Shown: positions 7,471 to 14,620 of the stretch, piece after piece
Layout: each line of letters starts with the position of its first letter
How positions within the stretch are numbered: the stretch's first letter is position 1
Origin: a virus
IMG/VR virus record: IMGVR_UViG_3300003322_001571
Span: 1 to 27,646 of that record
Direction: 5' to 3' (one strand)
Length of the DNA: 27,646 nt
Made by a program: the position numbers and the translations under genes
The notes under the pieces: generated by a model
Told to the model about the DNA's origin: nothing
Seen by the model: the letters and a program-made list of their open reading frames with translations, nothing else
Databases searched by the model: none

Positions 7471-8394
7471 TCAGGCGCCCGTGCCGGTCGAACCGAAGGC
7501 GAGCTGCCAGAAGCCGTAGCCGCCGGCCGCGCGCGCTTCGGCGCCGAACTTGAACTTCTTGCGGCTGAACACGTCGTCGGCGCTCATGTCGGTCTGCGAC
7601 ACGAAGACCGGCGCCTTGCGCTCCTGGTACACGAACGGCTTGACCGGCTTGGTGGTGTCCAGCAGATACCAGGCTGTACGCGACTTCAGGCGCGCGTCGA
7701 CGCGCACGGTGTAGGCGCCCTTGAAGGGGTTGGCCTTGCCATCGTCCAGGCGATCGGCCGTCATCAGTGTGTTGGCGACCGCTTTCAGTGCCGGCGGCAC
7801 CATCAGGACGGTCGGCTTGACGTTCAGCGGACGGCCTTCGTCGTCCTTGAGCTCCATCATCGTGGTCTCGGCGACGCCGAGGCTGGCCAGCGCCGCCTCG
7901 TAGCTGTCGGCGCGCAGCGGCATCGTGCCCATGTTCGACACCGAAATGTCCTGGCCGGCCTCGTCCTTGGCCGGATGGTCGGTGTCGAAGAAGTACTGGC
8001 CGTCGTAGCACTTGTTCGAGAAGGCACCGTTGACCACGTCGGCGACGATCTCGTCCGGCAGGGAAGCGGCCGAGTCGCCGGCAGCCTGCGCCTGCGGCAG
8101 GTAGATGCCGAGGTTGTCGTCGTCGATATCGTTGCGGTCGACCTCGACGGTGGCTTCGAAGTCTTCGTTGACGATGGTGTACTTGAATCCGGCGAGCAGT
8201 TTGATCGTCTTTTCACCGATCCATTTGCGCATGCGCGGGAATTTCGACAGCCAGGCGTAGTCATTTTGGCCGGTGGTCGACGGCACCTTCATGGCGATTT
8301 GCTGCCATTCGCCGCTGGCCGTGCCGAAGGCGTTGTTGAAGGTGGTCTTCAGGCTGATGAAGAGATTGCTTAAGTTTTCGTGATTGATGAGCAT
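7471..8394 (-). CDS. T: Major capsid protein (Mu gpT-like)
   Basis: A 307-aa protein with the recognisable opening MLINHENLSNLFISLKTTFN and the core WLSKFPRMRKWIGEKTIKLL, followed by YTIVNEDFEATVEVDRNDID. These are signatures of the Mu-like prophage major head subunit family (gpT, HK97-like fold). FFDTDHP near residue 145 is another conserved stretch. Length is the usual for Mu T (about 305 aa). ATG at 8394 has AAGGA 7 nt upstream. It should be the most abundant virion protein and form the icosahedral shell. It follows the protease/scaffold gene and a decoration-like gene, and a strong hairpin follows its stop. Confidence 0.95.
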   Translation of the reverse strand: MLINHENLSNLFISLKTTFNNAFGTASGEWQQIAMKVPSTTGQNDYAWLSKFPRMRKWIGEKTIKLLAGFKYTIVNEDFEATVEVDRNDIDDDNLGIYLPQAQAAGDSAASLPDEIVADVVNGAFSNKCYDGQYFFDTDHPAKDEAGQDISVSNMGTMPLRADSYEAALASLGVAETTMMELKDDEGRPLNVKPTVLMVPPALKAVANTLMTADRLDDGKANPFKGAYTVRVDARLKSRTAWYLLDTTKPVKPFVYQERKAPVFVSQTDMSADDVFSRKKFKFGAEARAAGGYGFWQLAFGSTGTGA

Positions 8395-8412
8395 GTTTCT
8401 TCCTTACAGGTG

Positions 8413-8817
8413 TTATTCGATCCAGACGCCGTCGACTTCGACCGCGAGCAGCTTGCCGGCTGGCGAGCGGGTGTTGCCGCCGTTGGTCCTGGCCACGGTC
8501 TGATCGTCGACGATGTAGACCTGGTTGCCGACGTCGGCCTGGGCGACCGGGTCGGCGGCGGCGTTGGCGAACTTGAACGCAGCACCGCGACGTACGGTGA
8601 CGGTTTTGGCACCGTCGGCGCCGCCGGTGTTGTCGCAGAATTCGTCGGCGCGGCCCTGGTAACGCAGGGTGGTCGAGACGGAACCGGGCACCAGGTAGCC
8701 GTTGGCGTTCAGGGCGACCAGGGCGCCGGCGAAGATCTTGACGTTCGCCGCGACCGGAAAGCCGATCAGCGAGCGGAACTTCATCGGGGTGTTGCGGGAG
8801 GCAGTCAGTGCAGTCAT
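8413..8817 (-). CDS. Putative capsid decoration/cement protein
   Basis: A 134-aa protein beginning MTALTASRNTPMKFRSLIGF. It is almost entirely short beta strands with Gly/Ala/Asn turns (KIFAGALVALNANGYLVPGS, GNQVYIVDDQTVARTNGG) and ends KLLAVEVDGVWIE. This is how small head-decoration proteins of tailed phages look, and its place between protease I and major capsid T is where such genes sit in B3-type phages. It may bind the outer shell and stabilise it. The start could be ATG 8817 or the internal ATG at 8784; neither has a strong Shine-Dalgarno. Family assignment is by layout and composition. Confidence 0.68.
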   Translation of the reverse strand: MTALTASRNTPMKFRSLIGFPVAANVKIFAGALVALNANGYLVPGSVSTTLRYQGRADEFCDNTGGADGAKTVTVRRGAAFKFANAAADPVAQADVGNQVYIVDDQTVARTNGGNTRSPAGKLLAVEVDGVWIE

Positions 8818-8847
8818 ATCTATATAGGCAGTGAGAGGCGGCCGCGC

Positions 8848-9417
8848 TTACGCGCCGGCGGTGGCCTGCAGGGTTTTGAGGTAATCGCCCTCGGACACGC
8901 CCATCAGTCGGCACAGGTTCTTCTGGGCGTCGGTCAGCGCGGCGGTGCCGGTCTCGCGCGGCGGGGTCGTCTTGCTTTGCATGCCGCTCAGGGCAGCGAT
9001 CGGAGCAGCGCCGGCAAGATAGGCCGTCAGACCGGCGAAGTCCTTATTGCCGTAGTCGCGCGCCCAAGCCACCTGGGCCGGGAACAACTTGTGGGCGAGC
9101 AATGCGGCCTGGACGGTTTCCTCGACACGGTTCTCGGTCGCGGTGGTGGTCAGCGAGGCCAACTGGGTCCGCATCTCGTTCATGACTTCGATCGGCACGT
9201 ACTTGGCCGGGTCCGGCGTCGCGCCGGACAGGTCGGCGACGGCCTGATCCTGGGCGGCCAGGTGCGCGACCAGGTCGAACGAAGCGGCGGCGGAGGCCTC
9301 GGGGTTGGCGGCCTTCAGCTGGTCGATCAGCTTCTGCAGGTGGGCGGCGATATCGTCAGCGGTAGCGCCGACGGGCAGGTTGAGCAGCCAGCGCAGCTGC
9401 TCCAGGAGTTCTTCCAT
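8848..9417 (-). CDS. Nested scaffold protein from internal start in gene I (Mu gpZ-like)
   Basis: Within gene I an in-frame ATG at 9417 (codon 185) is preceded by GAGG 8 nt upstream. It falls exactly at the junction between protease and helical scaffold regions. Translation from here would give a 189-aa protein starting MEELLEQLRWLLNLPVGATA, matching how Mu makes scaffold gpZ from inside gpI. The start is inferred from the ribosome-binding site and domain boundary; the sequence cannot show that it is used. Confidence 0.55.
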   Translation of the reverse strand: MEELLEQLRWLLNLPVGATADDIAAHLQKLIDQLKAANPEASAAASFDLVAHLAAQDQAVADLSGATPDPAKYVPIEVMNEMRTQLASLTTTATENRVEETVQAALLAHKLFPAQVAWARDYGNKDFAGLTAYLAGAAPIAALSGMQSKTTPPRETGTAALTDAQKNLCRLMGVSEGDYLKTLQATAGA

Positions 9418-9969
9418 CGTGGAGTCCTCGGTAAGTTGGGTGGGTGGGGAAAACTCGAAATGCAGGGCGGCGGCCGTGAGCAGGACTTCGCTCATGCCGT
9501 CGATGGCCGGGTTGTTGGTGATCGCCGCCATATAGAGAGAGGTGACGGCGCCGGTGGCCTTGTCGTAGCCGATGACGGGCGAGATGAAGCGGTATTCGTT
9601 GGCCGCGATCATGCCGGCCGCGCGATCGGTCCACTCGACGTCGACGGCGAACAGGCCCACACCCTCGCGCCACTCCATCTGGCGGAACCAACCTGCGGCC
9701 GGCGCCGGCTGGCCGTTCTCCTTGGCCAGCAGGGTCTGGTGTTCATAGTCGACCACGTAGGGCGTGCCGCGTGCGTTGGCCGCATTGATGAGCTGCTGAG
9801 CCAGTGCGGCGTCCACATGCCAGCCAGGCGCGTCGAAGGGGCGACCGTCGCGGGCTTTGAAGTTGCCCGCCGGCAGCAGCTGCAGCTCGCGGCCGGCGGT
9901 GATGGCCAGCGCGCACGCGGCGATGCCGAAGGGCTGGGCGGTGGCGGATGACGTGGAACGTTTGGACAT
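8848..9969 (-). CDS. I: Mu gpI-like prohead protease/scaffold precursor
   Basis: A 373-aa protein. The N-terminal half (about 1-180) is the Mu I-like protease domain: ITAGRELQLLPAGNFKARDG, YVVDYEHQTLLAKENGQPAP, AAGWFRQMEWREGVGLFAVD and EYRFISPVIGYDKATG are family hallmarks. A linker with TQLTEDSTMEELLEQL (about 175-190) leads into an Ala/Gln/Leu-rich helical scaffold half. In Mu, gpI cleaves the scaffold during head maturation and its C-terminal half is also made separately as scaffold. Its leader (9970-10006) carries an 8-bp hairpin and the palindrome at 10007-10020, which may be the promoter PI. The ATG at 9969 has only a weak ribosome-binding site. Confidence 0.92.
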   Translation of the reverse strand: MSKRSTSSATAQPFGIAACALAITAGRELQLLPAGNFKARDGRPFDAPGWHVDAALAQQLINAANARGTPYVVDYEHQTLLAKENGQPAPAAGWFRQMEWREGVGLFAVDVEWTDRAAGMIAANEYRFISPVIGYDKATGAVTSLYMAAITNNPAIDGMSEVLLTAAALHFEFSPPTQLTEDSTMEELLEQLRWLLNLPVGATADDIAAHLQKLIDQLKAANPEASAAASFDLVAHLAAQDQAVADLSGATPDPAKYVPIEVMNEMRTQLASLTTTATENRVEETVQAALLAHKLFPAQVAWARDYGNKDFAGLTAYLAGAAPIAALSGMQSKTTPPRETGTAALTDAQKNLCRLMGVSEGDYLKTLQATAGA

Positions 9970-9972
9970 GCC

Positions 9973-9992
9973 GCCATCGTCTCAACGATGGC
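9973..9992 (-). promoter_or_regulatory. Hairpin in the leader of gene I
   Basis: A perfect 8-bp inverted repeat, GCCATCGT / ACGATGGC with a 4-nt loop, ends 3 nt before the ATG of gene I. In mRNA it would occupy the place where the ribosome-binding site should be, so it could hold down or regulate translation of the protease. It has no T run and is unlikely to be a terminator. Confidence 0.5.
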
Positions 9993-10006
9993 CGTGCGTA
10001 AACAGA

Positions 10007-10020
10007 CTGACAGATGTCAG
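10007..10020 (-). promoter_or_regulatory. Palindrome CTGACATCTGTCAG upstream of gene I, candidate late-promoter regulator site
   Basis: Perfect 6-bp arms CTGACA/TGTCAG around GA (plus-strand reading). The centre is about 45 nt before the ATG of gene I. The same CTGAC-N4-GTCAG palindrome occurs at 18940-18953 and 18994-19007, ahead of the lysis operon, all in the same orientation. Mu has activator-dependent promoters PI and Plys at these two places. I infer a shared regulator, most simply the Mor/C-family protein at 19069-19497. Confidence 0.6.
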
Positions 10021-10249
10021 CAGTGCCTTGCGGAATTAAAAGATGGCGGAAAAGTGAGATTGCCGCCCGTCACCCATATTGCACGTCGGCATTAACGCGG
10101 GACTAACGGGGGTAGAAGGCGTTTTCTTGTCGAGAATGGGGGAACATCCCACCCCGACTAAAAAAACGCCCCAAAACGCCGGATTTCACGAATGCTCAAT
10201 AAAACAGCAGACCTGGCCCGATCTCGGCGATCCAATTATATATTCTGCA
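10021..10249. other. Intergenic region between dam and gene I
   Basis: No gene is supported here. It is more AT-rich than the rest of the window. On the minus strand it holds TATAAT (10240-10235) without a good -35 box, just after the dam stop. At 10118-10170 there is an interrupted inverted repeat, with outer arms GGCGTTTT and AAAACGCC and inner pairs GTCG/CGAC and TGGG/CCCA. This could end the dam transcript. A short plus-strand frame at 10079-10267 shows no ribosome-binding site or recognisable protein. Confidence 0.5.
10118..10170. terminator. Interrupted inverted repeat downstream of dam, possible terminator
   Basis: Outer arms GGCGTTTT (10118-10125) and AAAACGCC (10163-10170) enclose inner complementary segments. 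The T-rich arm (seven T in a row on the coding strand, 10165-10159) follows a G-rich stretch. It is about 80 nt after the dam stop. The structure is imperfect, so termination is only a possibility. Confidence 0.35.
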
Positions 10250-11050
10250 CTAGAACAGACCACCTGAATCAGTGCAGTCCCAGTTCGTGATGACGAGCTC
10301 CCCGCTGGTCGACGCGGCGCCGTGGTTGTTGGCCACCGAGTATTTGATGTCCAGCTCCAGGAGGAACAGTCCGGCGAACGCCCGCCGGATTTCGGGATGG
10401 TCATTGATGCTGACCATGACCTTGCCCTTGGACGAGCGCATGAAGTCTGCCATGTCCAGGTAGTTCTGGAAGTCGAAATCGACGCCGTAGCCTTCGGTCT
10501 GCCAGTACGGCGGGTCCATATAGAAGAAGGTGTGGGCGCGGTCGTAACGCCTGGCGCACTCGCGCCAGGGAAGGTTCTCGACGTAGGTGCCAGCCAGGCG
10601 CAGATGCGCGGCGCTCAGGTTTTCCTCGATCCGGCACAGGTTGATGGGGGAGCCGGTGGTGGCGGTGCCGAAGGTCTGCCCGTCGACCTTGCCGCCGAAG
10701 GCATGCTGCTGCAGGAAATAGAACCGGGCCGCGCGCTGGATGTCCGTGAGGGTTTCCGGCTGGGTCATCTGCTGCCACTTGAAGATCTGGCGGCTGGAAA
10801 TCGCCCACTTGAACTGGCGGACGAACTCCTCCATGTGGTGCTGCACCACCCGGTACAGGTTCACCAGTTCGCCGTTGATGTCATTGATGACCTCGGTCTT
10901 CGCCGGGTACTGACGCAGGAAGTAAAGCGCGGCGCCGCCGCAAAAGACCTCGACATAGCAGTCGTGGGCCGGGAACAGGGGCAGCAGTTTGTCGGCCAGG
11001 CGGCGCTTGCCGCCCATCCAGGGGACGATGGGTGTTGCGTTTTGATACAT
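10250..11050 (-). CDS. dam: Dam-type (D12 class) DNA N6-adenine methyltransferase
   Basis: A 266-aa protein starting at ATG 11050 with GGAG 5 nt upstream; a longer frame to 11155 has no such site. It has the two key motifs of alpha-class adenine methylases: the S-adenosylmethionine site, PWMGGKRRL near residue 10 with VEVFCGGAAL at 33-42, and the catalytic DPPY at 179-182 (FFYMDPPYWQ). The C-terminal VMVSINDHPEIRRAF is also typical. It should methylate adenine in a short DNA target, protecting phage DNA from host restriction or changing regulation. The target cannot be read from the sequence. It sits between morphogenesis genes G and I, which are adjacent in Mu, with its own leader and trailing non-coding DNA, so it looks like an inserted cargo gene. 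Confidence 0.9.
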   Translation of the reverse strand: MYQNATPIVPWMGGKRRLADKLLPLFPAHDCYVEVFCGGAALYFLRQYPAKTEVINDINGELVNLYRVVQHHMEEFVRQFKWAISSRQIFKWQQMTQPETLTDIQRAARFYFLQQHAFGGKVDGQTFGTATTGSPINLCRIEENLSAAHLRLAGTYVENLPWRECARRYDRAHTFFYMDPPYWQTEGYGVDFDFQNYLDMADFMRSSKGKVMVSINDHPEIRRAFAGLFLLELDIKYSVANNHGAASTSGELVITNWDCTDSGGLF

Positions 11051-11110
11051 GTTTCTCCGTGTTAAAATCGCCCCGCCTCCGTACGGGGTGGCAGGGCCTT
11101 GGCGAAGCAT

Positions 11111-11163
11111 GCAGTCACTGCTGCGTGCCGAGTGGCCGGCCAGGTGTTCCCGCACCTGGCCGG
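11111..11163. terminator. Strong hairpin and small palindrome between gene G and dam
   Basis: At 11136-11163 there is a perfect 11-bp inverted repeat, CCGGCCAGGTG / CACCTGGCCGG, with a 6-nt loop, 12 nt after the stop of gene G. No T run follows on the coding strand. At 11111-11121 lies the perfect palindrome GCAGT-C-ACTGC. The first may end or stabilise the G transcript; the second may be an operator for dam. A weaker CCCCG/CGGGG repeat follows, ahead of ATTTTAAC near 11060. Confidence 0.45.
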
Positions 11164-11175
11164 TCGCTCTGTCTC

Positions 11176-11682
11176 TTACTCGATGGTCAAATAGTGCGTC
11201 AGCGCTTCAACGATGGCGTCTTCCTCCCCCTGGTACAACGAGCCGTCCGGCTGCACCGGGAAGAAGGGCCGTGCCGGGATGTCGCCCCACAGGTGCGGAA
11301 ATTCCGCCTTCGTTCCACCGAACTGCATCATGAACGCCTGCGGCGCCGGCGAGGCGACCAGCAGCGCTTCGTCGTTCATCTGGTAGTGAATACCCCGGCT
11401 CAGGTCGCCATGCGCGATCAGCGGGCGCTTGGCCGGCGGTGCCGCCGGGTGCTTCTTGGACCGGCTGCCGCGCGACTGGATGTACCTGGCCAGGGTGACC
11501 GGGCTGTTTGGTGCCCACGGCGTGCCATCCGGCCCGGTGCCGCTGCCGAAACGGCCCTTGATGCGCTCGACCATATCCTCGCCCAGGGCGCGCAGGAATG
11601 GCTCCATGTCGCCGACGCGGTCGTCCAGTTGCTGCAGCAGCTGGACGACCGCGCCATTGTTGATTTCGATATACGACGTCAT
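11176..11682 (-). CDS. G: Phage virion morphogenesis protein (Mu gpG-like)
   Basis: A 168-aa protein, ATG at 11682 with AGGT 6 nt upstream. It has the family signature: an N-terminal helix QLLQQLDDRVGDMEPFLRAL, then RFGSGTGPDGTPWAPNSPVT (the conserved 'G-x-PW' region), KRPLIAHGDLSRGIHYQMND and MQFGGTKAEFPHLWGDIPAR ending PARPFF, the last being strongly conserved in the family. In Mu, gpG is needed for tail-head joining and lies directly after F, as here. Length is normal. A 111-nt gap to F contains only small inverted repeats such as TGTGGA/TCCACA at 11718-11738. Confidence 0.93.
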   Translation of the reverse strand: MTSYIEINNGAVVQLLQQLDDRVGDMEPFLRALGEDMVERIKGRFGSGTGPDGTPWAPNSPVTLARYIQSRGSRSKKHPAAPPAKRPLIAHGDLSRGIHYQMNDEALLVASPAPQAFMMQFGGTKAEFPHLWGDIPARPFFPVQPDGSLYQGEEDAIVEALTHYLTIE

Positions 11683-11793
11683 GAATTTACCTATAATGGG
11701 CTGGTGAGCCGGTGAGCTGTGGAAATCCGGAGTCCACAGGCTTGGGTGCCGTTCGGCATCGATGGATGGAGGGACGTCCGGCCTCCCATCGGC

Positions 11794-13032
11794 TCATTTC
11801 ACCACCTCGTACAGTTTCCCGACAATCTCTCCCAGAATGTCGTCAGTAAGCGGCTTGAACGCCGAGACGATCATATTGAGCATCCCGTCCCGCTTCTTGA
11901 CCTGGAAGTCGAATTCCACCGCCAGCTTTTGCGCGCGGCCTTCCCCGGCCGGCAGCACGTACAGCAGCTTGCCGCTGTTGGTGTCGTAAAGCACCCGCAG
12001 GGGATTGGCCAGGGCGTCGAACAGCCCGCGCCACTCGTCGTCGGTCAGCGCGTCGCCGGCCGCGTTGTGCCGCTGGACATCGGACCCAACTAGCACATTG
12101 TCTTGGATCGCAATTTCAGCGCTGGCCGGCACCATGCCCTTGTTGGCCCGCAGCCAGTCCAGGATCTTCGGCTCGATGGCGCCGACGATGACGGTACGGC
12201 CGCGCTTGACCGGATCGGCCAGCACCTGGTCGACGAAGGTCCGATATGCCTGCCGCTGCTCGGCCCGCAGCACGGGTTCCATCGCCTCGTACAGGCGCGA
12301 GCCGATCGGCGACGCCAGGCGCACCAGCCGGTCGTCGATCAGAGAGCGCAGCGGCGCGTCCGCGTGCGCACCGGGTGCATAGTCGAAGCTCTTGTCGATT
12401 CCGACCGGCGTGCCTGTCTTCGGGTTGATGTCCTGCCAGCCCTCGGGCGGGGTGCCCATGCCGGCGGCCACGGCCGCCGCGTACGCGCGCGCGTCGACGG
12501 CGACCACGCGGCAATGGCATCCCCAGCCGTTCGGCGGAAAATGGGTCTGCCAGAACTCGTGGTCGTGCGCCAGGACCAGGCCGTCCCAGGCGACGTGCAG
12601 TGGCCTGGGATGGGCGACGCCGTCGGCATGCACGTACTTCCAGTAGGGCTTCAGCTTGAGCAGCCCAGGGTCGTTCAGCTGCGCCCAGCGCCCGGCCGCG
12701 TAGCTGGTGGCCAGGTTGGTCTGGTAGATGATCCGGGTGCGCCAGGCTTCGCCGGCCTCCGATCCTTCGCCAGTCCAGCCGGTCCAGCCGTGCTTCTGGA
12801 CGATGGCGCGGAAGTCTTTGCGGAACTGATCGAGACCGCTGCCGGTCTCGATCGCACGGGCAATGGCCGCGTGCAGATCGGCCAGCAGGTCGGCCTGGGT
12901 CGCCCCAGCCACGACGAAGGCGCGGTCATGCGCTCGGCCCATGATGTCGTCCCAGCGTTCCGTGGGCAGGAGCAGCTTCTTCTTGAAGAACGCCAATTGC
13001 TCATTAAAAGGCGTGTTTTTGTAAATTTTCAT
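11794..13032 (-). CDS. F: Minor head protein F (MuF domain) with probable C-terminal nuclease-like domain
   Basis: A 412-aa protein if started at ATG 13032 (MKIYKNTPFNEQLAFFKKKL); a GTG at 13047, overlapping the portal stop, would add five residues and neither start has a strong site. Residues about 30-185 form the SPP1 gp7/MuF domain, with RTRIIYQTNLATSYAAGRWA and the conserved FPPNGWGCHCRV at 165-176. Residues about 275-400 are an extra domain: RGRTVIVGAIEPKI, a lone QRHNA with H322, ALTDDEWRGLFDALANPLRV, LLYVLP, KLAVEFDFQVKK and NMIVSAF. This pattern fits the phage Barnase-EndoU-ColicinE5/D-RelE-like (PBECR) domains often fused to MuF. MuF is a capsid component that is packaged or ejected in some phages. 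The nuclease call is from memory of the family pattern and needs a profile search. Confidence 0.88.
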   Translation of the reverse strand: MKIYKNTPFNEQLAFFKKKLLLPTERWDDIMGRAHDRAFVVAGATQADLLADLHAAIARAIETGSGLDQFRKDFRAIVQKHGWTGWTGEGSEAGEAWRTRIIYQTNLATSYAAGRWAQLNDPGLLKLKPYWKYVHADGVAHPRPLHVAWDGLVLAHDHEFWQTHFPPNGWGCHCRVVAVDARAYAAAVAAGMGTPPEGWQDINPKTGTPVGIDKSFDYAPGAHADAPLRSLIDDRLVRLASPIGSRLYEAMEPVLRAEQRQAYRTFVDQVLADPVKRGRTVIVGAIEPKILDWLRANKGMVPASAEIAIQDNVLVGSDVQRHNAAGDALTDDEWRGLFDALANPLRVLYDTNSGKLLYVLPAGEGRAQKLAVEFDFQVKKRDGMLNMIVSAFKPLTDDILGEIVGKLYEVVK

Positions 13033-13039
13033 CGGTGTA

Positions 13040-14620
13040 TTATGCACCGCCCTGGACGTCGGACATGCCCTTCAGCTCGGCCAGGGCAAACGCAGCCGCC
13101 ATCAATTTGACCAACTGGTCCTGCGGCTGGCCGCCGAAGGTCGCGACCAGGTCGCGCTGCAGCGTCGCCAGGTCGGCCGCGCCCTCGACCATCGACTGGA
13201 TCGAGCCGATCCAGTCGGCCCAGACGGGCGCTGCGGCCGTTGACAGCGTGTCGGCCACGTCGACGGTCGGATCGACGGCCGGCGCCGGCACGTCGGCTGA
13301 CAGCCGGGCCGTGGCCGAGTCGGTCGAGTCGGCGTCGTCGGTGCCGGGACCGGCTTGCACGATCTTTGACACCTTGAGCACCGCTTCGCCATCCTGCGGA
13401 AGCGGAATGTGCAGCTTATCCTGCGCCCAGGACAACGGCACCTGGAAGCCGACCCCCACCAGCTTGGGCAAGGCGTCGGCGTACATCTTCATATCTTCCG
13501 CCTCGATCAGCGAGAACACGAAGCGCGGGCAGCGCCGCAGCCCGTCGACGCCCTGGTTAAGGGCGATCAGCGGGTACAGGTAGTCGCGCGTGATCGTCTC
13601 GGCGATCTGGCGGGCGTCGCTGTCGCGGATGTCGTGCCGCACCTCGTTGTGCACCTTGCCCAGGGCGTGGCTGCCGCCACCGTTCTTGCCGGTGTCGCTG
13701 GTCAGGGTCTGGCCGAGGATGCTCTTGGACATCGAGCGGTCGGCCCAATCCATCATCGACAGGTGCGCCGCGTCACCGCCGCCGCCGGTGATCTTCTGGA
13801 TTTCCAGCTCCATCTCGGCCGGCATGATCGCGCGGGCGTCATGGCCCAGCGCGGTGACCGCGCGCATGAGGCTGGCCTTCTCGTCCGCCGTGGCGCCGGT
13901 GAAGTATTTGCCGACGATAATCGGCAGACCGTAGGTTTCCAGGAACTCGGCGAAGTCGCCCAGGGCATATGCCTTGTACAGGAACGGCCACGCCAGGGTG
14001 CGATACAGGCCCGTCCTGCCCAGGTAGCCGGTCTTGGCCTTGCCGTGGGTGTGCATGATCCAGCCGAACGGCAGCAGCGGGTCGCCGTCGACGGACGCCG
14101 TCTGCAGGCGCAGCTCCGTGCGCACCGCGTTCAGGCGGAACCATTCCTGCGGACGCGGGTGGATGGTCGGCAACCATTCGGCGCCTTCCCGCCGCCACTC
14201 CAGTTCGATCGGGGCGAAGCCGTGGCCGACGCCGTCCATCATCGCCAGGACCAGGTCCTCGATCGGGTCGACCGCGTCCTGCAGCACCTCGCGCGCCCAC
14301 TGGGCCGCCGCTTTCTCGGCCGCCGTGGCGTTCCGGGGCGGGACGATGTCCCACTCCAGGCCGGCCACGACCGACTTGCGCTTGTCCATCTCGCTGCGCA
14401 GGTGCCCGTCGCGCTCCTCCATGTCGGAGAACAGGCGGTGCTGCTCGACCAGGTTGCCCATGTCCGCTTCCTGCAGCGTACGCGCCAGGCGCGCCGGCGT
14501 CAGGCCCGACAGCATGGGCGTCAGGTACTGGTTCTGGAGGGTGGCGACCCGCGACGTCTGCGGTTCGGCCAGGACGGCGCGGTCGATCGGGTTGCCGAAC
14601 TGGTCAACAATCTTGCTCAA
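13040..14620 (-). CDS. Portal protein (DUF935, Mu gp29-like)
   Basis: A 526-aa protein whose opening MSKIVDQFGNPIDRAVLAEP is typical of the DUF935 portal family. Further hallmarks are LEWDIVPPRNATAAEKAAAQ, MMDGVGHGFAPIELEWRREG, LAWPFLYKAYALGDFAEFLE followed by YGLPIIVGKY, and the Ser-rich MDWADRSMSKSILGQTLTSD. The last hundred residues are Asp/Ala-rich, then an amphipathic helix. It should form the dodecameric DNA entry ring at one head vertex and dock the terminase. It starts with ATGA overlap on the terminase stop, and the stop nearly touches F. Confidence 0.94.
   Translation of the reverse strand: MSKIVDQFGNPIDRAVLAEPQTSRVATLQNQYLTPMLSGLTPARLARTLQEADMGNLVEQHRLFSDMEERDGHLRSEMDKRKSVVAGLEWDIVPPRNATAAEKAAAQWAREVLQDAVDPIEDLVLAMMDGVGHGFAPIELEWRREGAEWLPTIHPRPQEWFRLNAVRTELRLQTASVDGDPLLPFGWIMHTHGKAKTGYLGRTGLYRTLAWPFLYKAYALGDFAEFLETYGLPIIVGKYFTGATADEKASLMRAVTALGHDARAIMPAEMELEIQKITGGGGDAAHLSMMDWADRSMSKSILGQTLTSDTGKNGGGSHALGKVHNEVRHDIRDSDARQIAETITRDYLYPLIALNQGVDGLRRCPRFVFSLIEAEDMKMYADALPKLVGVGFQVPLSWAQDKLHIPLPQDGEAVLKVSKIVQAGPGTDDADSTDSATARLSADVPAPAVDPTVDVADTLSTAAAPVWADWIGSIQSMVEGAADLATLQRDLVATFGGQPQDQLVKLMAAAFALAELKGMSDVQGGA

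Noticed and set aside
8380-9951. A 523-codon plus-strand frame
   Set aside because: Antisense to protease I and the decoration-like gene; low-complexity Gly/Val/Arg product, no plausible start signal.
10079-10267. A short plus-strand frame in the dam-I gap
   Set aside because: No ribosome-binding site or promoter, and it runs into the dam gene end. Base composition reflects the AT-rich control region.
11692-11697. TATAAT on the plus strand in the F-G gap
   Set aside because: No suitable -35 box, and no plus-strand gene follows; likely chance.
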